DNA of 64,000 bases. Source: Mycobacterium sp. 141 (GTDB lineage: Bacteria > Actinomycetota > Actinomycetes > Mycobacteriales > Mycobacteriaceae). This document shows positions 45,654 through 52,905 of the stretch, piece by piece. Numbering within the stretch: position 1 is the first letter of the stretch; every line of letters starts with the position of its first letter. The DNA is taken from contig NZ_KB908267.1 in the NCBI RefSeq assembly GCF_000382405.1, positions 1 through 64,000 on the forward strand, given 5' to 3'. The notes under the pieces are model-generated. The model was not told the DNA's origin. It ran no database searches and saw nothing but the letters and a program-made list of their open reading frames with translations. Made by a program: the position numbers and the translations under genes.

Positions 45654-48476
45654 TCAGCGCCGCGACTCGTTCAGGCCTGCCGAGAGCAGTTCAGCCAGGT
45701 GCAGCCCGCGGGTCTGGGCCAAGTCGTGCAGTTGGGTTCGGCACGAATAGCCGTCGGCCAGCACCACAGTGCCGGGCTCCGCCTCGCGCACGGCCGGTAG
45801 CAGCTGCTGTTCGGCGACCGCGACAGACACCTCGTAGTGGCCTTTCTCCACGCCGAAATTGCCCGCCAGACCGCAACATCCGCCCAATTTGCGGACCACC
45901 GCGCCGGTATCGCGCAGCAGCGCGGCGTCGGCATCCCACGTCATCACCGCGTGGTGATGGCAGTGTGGTTGGGCCACTACCGAGATGTGGTCGAGTCGTG
46001 GTGGCTGCCAGGATCTTTCGGTGAGCAACTCGGCCAGCGTGCGGGTGGCGGCCGCGACCGGCCCAGCCTTCTCGCCCAGCAACTCGCCGGCATCCGAACG
46101 GAGCACCGCCGTGCAGGACGGCTCTAGGCCGACGATCGGGACTCCGGCGCGGGCGGTCTCGGTCAGCTCGTCGATGGTGCGCCCCAGGATGCGTCTGGCG
46201 GCATCGAGCTGTCCGGTGCTGATCCAGGTCAGGCCGCAGCACTGCGGCCGGCGCGTCAGCTGCACCCGCAGGCCCGCAGCTTCCAGCACCGTCACGGCGG
46301 CCTGGCCGACCTCGGGAGTGAAGTAGTCGGTGAATGTGTCGACGAATAACAGCACCGGATCGCCGGTCGCCGGCTGGGTGTGGGTGCGGCCGAACCAATG
46401 TCGGAAGGTTCGGGGAGCAAATGGTGGGATGGTGCGGCGGTGGTCGATGCCTGCGACGTGCCGTGCCAACCGGTCCACGCCGGGCAGGCGCACAGCGGCG
46501 TTGACCAGACCGGGCGCTGTGCCGGCCAGCCGGGCCCAGCGGGGCAGCCAGCCGAGGGAGTAGTGCGCGACCGGGCGCAGCCGCCGACGGTAGCTCTGAT
46601 GCAGCACTTCGGATTTGAACATCGGCATGTCGACTCCGGTCGGGCAGTCCGAGGTGCAGCCCTTGCAGGACAAGCACAAATCGAGAGCCTCGTGCACCTC
46701 CGGCGCCCGCCAGCCCCCGGTGACCGCGGTGCCGTTGATCATCTCCTGCAGCACCCGCGCGCGGCCCCGGGTGGAGTCCTTCTCATCGTGCGTCGCCAGG
46801 TACGACGGACACATCACCCCACCGGTCGTCCGGGTGTCGGCGCGGCATTTGGCGACTCCGGTGCAACGATGCACGGCCTGGCTGAAGTCCCCGCCGTCAT
46901 GGCGGTAGGAGAAGGCCAGTTCACGGCGCAGCGCAGGTGCCGCGGGAACCCGCAGATCCGCGTCGAGTGGGCGGGGGTCGACGATCACCCCCGGGTTGAG
47001 TACGTTGCCCGGGTCGAAGATGTGTTTGACCGCCGCGAAAGCGTCGAGCGCTGCGGGCGAGTACATCATGGCGAGCAGTTCGCTGCGGGCCCGGCCATCG
47101 CCGTGTTCCCCAGACAGCGAACCGCGGTATCCCACCACAAGATGCGTTGCGGCGGTGAGGAATTCACGGAAGATTGTGACACCGCCGGCTCGCTCGAGCG
47201 GCCAGTCGATTCGGATGTGCAGGCAGCCGTCACCGAAATGTCCGTAGGGCAGGCCGGTGACACCGAATTCGGCCATCAGCGCATCGAATTCGCGTAGATA
47301 GGCACCGAGCCGTCGCGGCGGCACCGCGGCGTCCTCCCAGCCCGCATGAGCCGGGCGGCCGGCCGGGCTGCGCGATGACAGCCCGGCCCCGTCGGCGCGG
47401 ATACGCCACAGCGCGGCCTTGTCGGCGGCGTCGGTGACGACACGGGCGGCCACGGCATCGCATTCCGTGGACACCCGCGCAGCCCGGCCGAGCACATCGT
47501 CGAGATCGTCGCCGGCGATCTCGACGAACAGCCAGGCCCGTCCTCGTGGCAGCGGCGGCACCGCCCTCGGCCCGCGCCGCGCGGTCACCACGTCGACGAT
47601 GCGCGAATCGAGGCCCTCGCACGCCGTGGGGGAGAAGGCCAGCACACCGGGCGCCGCGTCGCCGGCGGCGGCGATGTCGTCGTAACCGAGCACAACCAGT
47701 ACCGCGTGGACCGGATCGGTCACGAGCCGCACCGTGGCCTCGGTCAGGACTGCGAGGGTGCCCTCCGAGCCGGCCATCATCCGGGTGACGTCGAAACCGC
47801 GTTCGGGCGCCAGGTGCTCGAGCGCATAGCCGGACACCTGACGTCCGAAGGTGCCCAGCTCGGTGCGGATGGTGCTCAGATGTGCTGCGGTGACGTCGCG
47901 CAGCGCCTGCATGATCGGGCCGGGATCGTTGGCGGCGGTGTCCAACCGCGCGCCGGAGCCGGTATAGCCGCGGACCCCGAGCAGATTGTCGGAGGTCCGG
48001 CCGTAGCCCAAGGCCCGTGACCCACAGGCGTTGTTGCCGACCATGCCACCGATCGTGGCGCGGTCGAACGAAGACGGGTCGGGGCCGTACCGCAGGCCGA
48101 CAGCCGCGGCTCGACGCTGCAGATCGGCCTGCACGACGCCGGGCTGCACCACCGCGGTGCGGGATTCGACGTCGATGTCGAACACCTGGTTCATGTGCCG
48201 GCTGAAGTCCATGACCACACCGGAGCCAATGGCATTGCCTGCGATCGAAGTTCCGCCGCCACGAGAGGTCAGCGGGACGCTTTCGCGGCGACAGACGGTC
48301 AAGACCGCGTCCACCTCAGCGTCGTCGTACGGCCGTACCACCAGCAAGGGCAGCACGCGGTACAGCGATGCATCGGAGGTGTACAACGCGCGGGTGGTGT
48401 CGTCGACGGCGACATCGCGCACGCCGGCGCGGCCCAGTGCTGAGGCCAGACCGGCTGCGTCGATCACGGTTGGCAC
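45654..48476 (-). CDS. FAD-linked oxidase / Fe-S fusion dehydrogenase (GlcD-GlcF or D-2-hydroxyacid type)
   Basis: About 940 residues from GTG 48476 (GTG 48467 also possible). N-terminal FAD_binding_4 domain with PLTSRGGGTSIAGNAIG and DRATIGGMVGNNACGSRALG, FAD-oxidase C-domain (YGHFGDGCLHIR, SGEHGDGRAR), then an Fe-S module (CLSCKGCTSDCPTGVDMP plus an upstream Cys cluster) and two CCG domains (CCGLTW, GGCCGLAG). Such fusions oxidise D-lactate, glycolate or D-2-hydroxyglutarate and pass electrons to the respiratory chain. Divergent from a cutinase gene. Confidence 0.9.
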   Translation of the reverse strand: MPTVIDAAGLASALGRAGVRDVAVDDTTRALYTSDASLYRVLPLLVVRPYDDAEVDAVLTVCRRESVPLTSRGGGTSIAGNAIGSGVVMDFSRHMNQVFDIDVESRTAVVQPGVVQADLQRRAAAVGLRYGPDPSSFDRATIGGMVGNNACGSRALGYGRTSDNLLGVRGYTGSGARLDTAANDPGPIMQALRDVTAAHLSTIRTELGTFGRQVSGYALEHLAPERGFDVTRMMAGSEGTLAVLTEATVRLVTDPVHAVLVVLGYDDIAAAGDAAPGVLAFSPTACEGLDSRIVDVVTARRGPRAVPPLPRGRAWLFVEIAGDDLDDVLGRAARVSTECDAVAARVVTDAADKAALWRIRADGAGLSSRSPAGRPAHAGWEDAAVPPRRLGAYLREFDALMAEFGVTGLPYGHFGDGCLHIRIDWPLERAGGVTIFREFLTAATHLVVGYRGSLSGEHGDGRARSELLAMMYSPAALDAFAAVKHIFDPGNVLNPGVIVDPRPLDADLRVPAAPALRRELAFSYRHDGGDFSQAVHRCTGVAKCRADTRTTGGVMCPSYLATHDEKDSTRGRARVLQEMINGTAVTGGWRAPEVHEALDLCLSCKGCTSDCPTGVDMPMFKSEVLHQSYRRRLRPVAHYSLGWLPRWARLAGTAPGLVNAAVRLPGVDRLARHVAGIDHRRTIPPFAPRTFRHWFGRTHTQPATGDPVLLFVDTFTDYFTPEVGQAAVTVLEAAGLRVQLTRRPQCCGLTWISTGQLDAARRILGRTIDELTETARAGVPIVGLEPSCTAVLRSDAGELLGEKAGPVAAATRTLAELLTERSWQPPRLDHISVVAQPHCHHHAVMTWDADAALLRDTGAVVRKLGGCCGLAGNFGVEKGHYEVSVAVAEQQLLPAVREAEPGTVVLADGYSCRTQLHDLAQTRGLHLAELLSAGLNESRR

Positions 48477-48611
48477 GCTACCGAAATACGATCGGCTCGG
48501 CTCCGCGCATCGGTCCGGCGCTGCGAGGAGCGTCAGGCCCGGCGGGTCACACAGCAGCGGCCACATCCGTGAACGACCGCATACGCGCTGCGGGTGTGTT
48601 TTGATCGGCGG

Positions 48612-49286
48612 ATGAGCCACCGGGGGTTGACGCAGCTGATTCGCCGGATGGCGCTGACCGCCGCGCTGATCGTGGCGCTCGTCGTCGTCGCCGGTCCGGT
48701 CCCCCCGGCAACCGCCGACCAGTGCGCCGACGTCGATGTGGTGTTCGCGAGAGGTACGGGTGAGCCACCCGGTATCGGTCGGGTGGGGCAGGCATTCGTC
48801 GACGCGCTGATGCCACAACTGGGCGGGCGTTCGGTGAGTACCTACGGCGTGAACTATCCGGCCGGCATCAACTTCCTCACCACAGCTGACGGCGCCAACG
48901 ACGCGGCCGCGCACATCGCCTGGATGGGGGAGCAGTGCCCGGGGACCCAATTGGTGTTGGGCGGGTTCTCCCAGGGTGCGGCTGTCGTGTCGATGCTGGC
49001 GGGCGTGCCGCCGTTGGGCAGCACCATCGGTTCGTTCGGGTCGGCCCCGCCGCTGCCGCCGGCGAGTGCCGATGAGATCCGGGCGGTCGCGGTGTTCGGC
49101 AATCCCGGTCAGCGTTTCGGCACGCCGCTGTCGAGCACCGGACTGTTCGCGGGCCGCGCCATCGACCAGTGCAGCCCGGGTGACCCGATTTGTGTCCAGC
49201 GCGGCCGGGACCGCGCGGCACACAGCAACTACGAACTGCCGCCCTACAGCGACCGGGCGGCGAATTTCGTCGCCAGCCGCCTCTGA
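48612..49286 (+). CDS. Secreted cutinase-family esterase (GFSQG variant)
   Basis: 224 residues from ATG 48612. Signal peptide MALTAALIVALVVVAGPVPPATA with cleavage before DQCADV. Cutinase motifs VVFARGTGEPPGIGRVG, nucleophile GGFSQGAA (Phe in place of the usual Tyr), Asp in SPGDPIC and His in RAAHSNYE. Third cutinase paralogue of the window and closest in N-terminal motif to the other two, suggesting duplication in this region. Confidence 0.93.
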   Translation: MSHRGLTQLIRRMALTAALIVALVVVAGPVPPATADQCADVDVVFARGTGEPPGIGRVGQAFVDALMPQLGGRSVSTYGVNYPAGINFLTTADGANDAAAHIAWMGEQCPGTQLVLGGFSQGAAVVSMLAGVPPLGSTIGSFGSAPPLPPASADEIRAVAVFGNPGQRFGTPLSSTGLFAGRAIDQCSPGDPICVQRGRDRAAHSNYELPPYSDRAANFVASRL

Positions 49287-49335
49287 CGTTTCGGGGAGCT
49301 AACGATCGGGTTCTAACTCGGCTTCGACCCCTCCC

Positions 49336-49932
49336 ATGGCGCGCCCGCGCGTGGTGTCGTGGACCGTGATGGTGCGTTCTTTGTTGTCGATGCGCGGGTT
49401 GCCCGTACCCCAGCTGGCCCTCGCCACAGCGTTGTGTACGGCGCTGCTGGCGGTTTCCTCGGCGCCCGCATCAGCAGGTCCGGTCACCGACGCCCAAGGG
49501 TTCGTCGATTCCACCGCGCGGTGCGGGACCGTCGACGCGACGGTGCTCTACGGCAGCACCGACGCCTCGCGGGTGGCGATTTGCAAGACCGGCAACACCT
49601 ACGAGTACCGCGGTGTGCGCGTGCGGGACGGGGCGAAACTGGTCGTGCCGGCCACGCCGTCCGGCGATGGCTTCCGTGCGGAATCCAGCGGTTTCACCTA
49701 CATGGTGACAGCAAAGTCGTTGGTGGTCAGTCAGGGGGACACGACGATCCGCGAGGAAACCATGATCGATTTCCACCGACCGGGTGCCTCGACGCCGCAA
49801 GGGGCACCACAGGAAAGTCCGGCGCCGCAGAGTGCACCGACAGCGCAGAACGTCCCGCAACCGCTGGAGTCGGCAACACCGTCGACACCACTGCCCCCAC
49901 CGTTGCCCGCAGAGGTGGGCGCGAAACGGTAG
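49336..49932 (+). CDS. Secreted protein with Pro/Ser/Gln-rich tail
   Basis: Up to 198 residues; ATG 49336, 49369 or 49393 could be the start. Signal peptide core LALATALCTALLAVSSAPASA, cleavage before GPVTDA. The mature ~95-residue domain (two Cys: ARCGTV, AICKTG) resembles C-terminal extracellular domains of uncharacterised mycobacterial proteins. The last ~45 residues are a Pro-Ala-Gln-Ser-rich tail. Function unknown. Confidence 0.75.
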   Translation: MARPRVVSWTVMVRSLLSMRGLPVPQLALATALCTALLAVSSAPASAGPVTDAQGFVDSTARCGTVDATVLYGSTDASRVAICKTGNTYEYRGVRVRDGAKLVVPATPSGDGFRAESSGFTYMVTAKSLVVSQGDTTIREETMIDFHRPGASTPQGAPQESPAPQSAPTAQNVPQPLESATPSTPLPPPLPAEVGAKR

Positions 49933-49978
49933 CCGGCAACCCGTATTCGGTGCCGATCGCGGAGGCATAGTCCAGCGC

Positions 49979-50230
49979 ATGCCTGCCGGAACGCTCACCG
50001 CCGATGAACGCCAGATGGTCGAACTGGTGTCGGAATTCGTCGATGGGATGCGGCCGCACTCGACGCCGCGGTTCGATGCGCTCCGGGTGCACGGGGGTTA
50101 CGGCTATTCCAAGGAATACGACGTCGAGCCCTACTTCCGTGACGCCCCGTTGATGATTGTCGGTGAAGGCACCAACGAGATTCAACGCAATGTGATTGCG
50201 GCCCAGCTCATCGCCCGCAATCCGATCTGA
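49979..50230 (+). pseudogene. Internally deleted acyl-CoA dehydrogenase remnant
   Basis: The 83-codon frame joins what looks like an acyl-CoA dehydrogenase N-terminus (LTADERQMVELVSEFVDGMRP) directly to an unmistakable C-terminus (ALRVHGGYGYSKEYDVEPYF, then DAPLMIVGEGTNEIQRNVIA). About 300 residues of the usual ~380 are absent, including the catalytic base and most of the FAD and substrate site. The join is in frame. The converging TetR gene six bases downstream may have been its regulator. Certainly non-functional as a dehydrogenase. Confidence 0.85.
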
Positions 50231-50236
50231 GCCGGG

Positions 50237-50857
50237 TCAGTCCTGCGAGACGGCGTAGGTCTGCAGATACGCGGTCAGCGCGCGGGCGCCTTCGGCAAGC
50301 ACAGAGCGGTCCCCTTCTGGCCCGGCACGGTGGGCGACTTCGAGCAGACGGTCACCCATCTCCACCGCCACCGCGGTGACCAGCGGATCGGTGTCCGGTC
50401 GCACCAACTGCCACGCCAGCAGTGCTGAGTGGAGTGCCTCGGCGAACTCCGCGCGGCGCAGCCTCGGGTCGGCCAGCAGGCCCCGCGCCAGGCTGTTGTA
50501 GTGCAGCGTCGCCAACTGCGGGCAGGTGTGCAGGTGTTCGTAGTGAAAGTCGAAGAGCGTATGGGCGACCTCGCTCAGGCTGCTCGGTGCCATCGCACCC
50601 AGCATGGCAGCGCCGTCGGCATCGCGCTGATCGAGATGCTCCAACAGGATCTCCGACAGGATGGCGTCCCGGTTCGGGAAGAACTGGTACACCGTCGCGA
50701 CCGGTACGTCGGCGCGCTCGGCGATCGCCCGGGTGGTCACCGCGTCGGCGCCGTGAGCCTCCAGCAGCTCCATCGCGGCGGCGAGGATCCGCTGGACCCG
50801 TCGCTTGCTACGTTCCTGCACCGGCTGACGGCGACGTAACCCGGTTTGGGTGACCAC
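50237..50857 (-). CDS. TetR-family transcriptional regulator
   Basis: 206 residues from GTG 50857. Helix-turn-helix AVTTRAIAERADVPVATVYQFF (about 39-60) in a KR-rich N-terminus (QERSKRRVQRIL). The C-terminal domain is generic. A perfect nine-base inverted repeat lies 22 bases upstream of its start, a likely autoregulatory operator. Converges on the acyl-CoA dehydrogenase remnant. Confidence 0.88.
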   Translation of the reverse strand: MVTQTGLRRRQPVQERSKRRVQRILAAAMELLEAHGADAVTTRAIAERADVPVATVYQFFPNRDAILSEILLEHLDQRDADGAAMLGAMAPSSLSEVAHTLFDFHYEHLHTCPQLATLHYNSLARGLLADPRLRRAEFAEALHSALLAWQLVRPDTDPLVTAVAVEMGDRLLEVAHRAGPEGDRSVLAEGARALTAYLQTYAVSQD

Positions 50858-50878
50858 CTACGCATGGTCCCACACAGA

Positions 50879-50901
50879 TAACATGAACGACCTTCATGTT
50901 A
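50879..50901. promoter_or_regulatory. Perfect palindromic operator upstream of the TetR gene
   Basis: Arms TAACATGAA and TTCATGTTA separated by CGACC, 22 bases before the GTG start at 50857. Symmetry and position fit a TetR dimer site. Confidence 0.75.
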
Positions 50902-50972
50902 ATGTCGGTTCGGCGATCGGCCGATCATCCGGTTCGAGGGGTGCTGGATGATGACCGGTCCGCGTTCGGCCG

Positions 50973-51425
50973 CTAACCCAGGGACTTATGCAGCTCCAGG
51001 GTCGCCGCGACGGCTTCGGCGGCCTCGGCCCCCTTCTTGACGAAATGCTCGGTGAAGTAGCGGACGTGTTCGTCGTGCTCGTGGAAATGGTGCGGCGTCA
51101 GCACCACCGAGAACACCGGGACATCGGTATCCAGCTGGACTCGCATCAGCCCGTCGATGACGGCCGTGGCGACGAATTCGTGCCGGTATGTGCCGCCGTC
51201 GATCACCAGCGCCGCGGCGACCACCGCCCGGTACCGGCCGCTGCGCGCCAGTCGCTTCGCCGTCAGCGGGATTTCGAACGCGCCGGGTACCTCGAAGAAT
51301 TCGAGGTGGTCATCACTGAAGCCGGCGGTCCGGATCCGCTCGGTGAAACCTTCACGCGCCCGGTCGACGATATTGCGGTGCCAGGTGGCCTGCACGAACG
51401 CGATCTGCGTGGCTGCGTCAGTCAT
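50973..51425 (-). CDS. Type II 6,7-dimethyl-8-ribityllumazine synthase (RibH2-like)
   Basis: 150 residues from ATG 51425. Closely matches the RibH2 class known from Brucella and Mesorhizobium: IAFVQATWHRNIVD, FEVPGAFEIPL, VIDGGTYRHEFVATAVIDG and VVLTPHHFHEHDEH with the catalytic His. It condenses ArP and dihydroxybutanone phosphate in riboflavin synthesis. The usual mycobacterial RibH belongs to the rib operon, so this is probably a second, type II enzyme. Divergent from the MTHFR gene. Confidence 0.88.
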   Translation of the reverse strand: MTDAATQIAFVQATWHRNIVDRAREGFTERIRTAGFSDDHLEFFEVPGAFEIPLTAKRLARSGRYRAVVAAALVIDGGTYRHEFVATAVIDGLMRVQLDTDVPVFSVVLTPHHFHEHDEHVRYFTEHFVKKGAEAAEAVAATLELHKSLG

Positions 51426-51609
51426 GCGGTGACGGTACCGCAGTACCAATCGCCACCGAGGTACGCGTCGGCCCTCTCCCGCGCTCGTGCAGGGGTGACC
51501 GGCCCGTCACCGCGGCGGTCCCGATACGTAGGCTGGAGGTCATCGGCTGCTGTTGGTCAATGCTGCCCGGCATGCTGCGACTGAACGCAATGAGATGTGG
51601 AGCAAGTCC

Positions 51610-52503
51610 GTGCCCCTGAACACCATCGCGCTGGAACTCGTTCCGCCGAACCTGGAACGCGGCGTGCAGTATCCCGTCGACGAAGCGCACAAAGTGCTCG
51701 CGCTGGCCGCCGAGACCGGGATCGAAGGCCGGATCCGGCACGTCATGATCCCGGGGATGATCGACGAGGACGACGACCGTCCGGTCGAGATGAAGCCGCG
51801 GATGGATGTCCTGGACTACTGGAACATCCTGCGGCCCGAGTTGCCCGGCATGGGCGGTCTGTGCACGCAGGTCACCTCATTCTTGGACGAGGCGGCGCTG
51901 GGCCGGCGGCTGGCCGATCTGAGCGCGGCCGGTTTCGACGGCATCGCCTTCGTCGGAGTACCGAGGACGATGAAGGACGGCGAGGGTGAGGGCGTCGCGC
52001 CCACTGACGCGTTGTCGATCTATGAGCAGTTGGTTCCCAATCGGGGAGCCATCCTCATCCCGACCCGCGACGGCGAGCGGGGCCGGTTCAAGTTCAAATG
52101 CGAGCGGGGCGCGACGTACGGCATGACGCAGCTGCTGTACTCCGACACCATCGTGGGATTCCTCAAGGAATTCGCCGAGACCACCGAACACCGACCCGAG
52201 ATCATGTTGTCATTCGGCTTCGTACCGAAGATGGAGTCCAAGGTCGGTCTGATCAACTGGCTGATCCAGGACCCAGGCAACGAGGCTGTCGCTGCGGAGC
52301 AGGAATTCGTCAGCCAGCTCGCGGATCGCGACCCGGACGACAAGCGCAAGCTGATGCTGGACCTGTACAAGCGGGTGATCGACGGAGTGGCCGACCTCGG
52401 CTTCCCGCTGAGCATTCACTTCGAAGCGGCCTACGGCGTGTCCAAGCCTGCGTTCGCAACGTTCGCCGAAATGCTCGCCTACTGGGCGCCGGATCACGCC
52501 TGA
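51610..52503 (+). CDS. Mycobacterial-type methylenetetrahydrofolate reductase
   Basis: 297 residues from GTG 51610, preferred because GGAG lies seven bases upstream and the start LNTIALELVPP matches M. tuberculosis Rv2172c. Rv2172c and its M. smegmatis homologue were shown to be an unusual, flavin-independent NADH-linked MTHFR, reducing 5,10-methylene-THF to 5-methyl-THF for methionine synthesis. Conserved blocks: IRHVMIPGMIDEDDDRP, GFDGIAFVGVPRTMKDG, FKCERGATYGMTQLLYSD. ATG 51595 is an alternative start. Confidence 0.9.
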   Translation: MPLNTIALELVPPNLERGVQYPVDEAHKVLALAAETGIEGRIRHVMIPGMIDEDDDRPVEMKPRMDVLDYWNILRPELPGMGGLCTQVTSFLDEAALGRRLADLSAAGFDGIAFVGVPRTMKDGEGEGVAPTDALSIYEQLVPNRGAILIPTRDGERGRFKFKCERGATYGMTQLLYSDTIVGFLKEFAETTEHRPEIMLSFGFVPKMESKVGLINWLIQDPGNEAVAAEQEFVSQLADRDPDDKRKLMLDLYKRVIDGVADLGFPLSIHFEAAYGVSKPAFATFAEMLAYWAPDHA

Positions 52504-52514
52504 CCCGGCTCAGC

Positions 52515-52739
52515 TCAAGACTGTGGCGCGGCGTGGACTACCCGTGCCAGGTAACCGCGTACCAGTTCGCGCATGCGCACGGCCGAGTCATTCGCGAGTT
52601 CCTTTGTCCGCAAACGTAATTCATCGTGGGTCAGGCCGACCGCCGCGGCGGCGGCGCCGTCCTGGTCTTCACCCATCCAGAGCTCCAGCAGCGCCGGATC
52701 GAGTTCGGGGTGGAACTGCGGGGCCAGCGTGCGGCCCAA
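52515..52739 (-). pseudogene. C-terminal remnant of a class I glutamine amidotransferase
   Basis: About 74 codons beginning GRTLAPQFHPELDPALLELW, the His-Glu end of a GATase_1 domain. The nucleophile Cys and oxyanion half are absent. Directly upstream the frame closes (TGA just before an RSQAFVLG segment that would continue the domain), and a neighbouring frame reads RLADG, hinting at a frameshift as well as 5' loss. Lies between MTHFR and hrpA. Confidence 0.75.
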
Positions 52740-52905
52740 GACGAACGCCTGCGACCGTCAGCCAACCGATGGGCATCGCCACCACCGGGCACGAGGGCAA
52801 CGATCGTCGGACCACCTCCGCAGTCCGCAGTCCGGAACCCGCCGATCAATCGTAGCGGCGCTGATCGCATCGTCACCGGTGATCGGACGTCGCTACCCTT
52901 GTCGG

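Noticed and set aside
48477..49223. N-terminal extension of the FAD/Fe-S dehydrogenase frame
   Set aside because: It runs antisense through the cutinase gene at 48612-49286 and has no family similarity; GTG 48476 lies at the natural domain start.
52573..52905. Extended N-terminus of HrpA
   Set aside because: The added sequence is antisense to the amidotransferase remnant and lacks similarity; GTG 52906 starts the conserved region.
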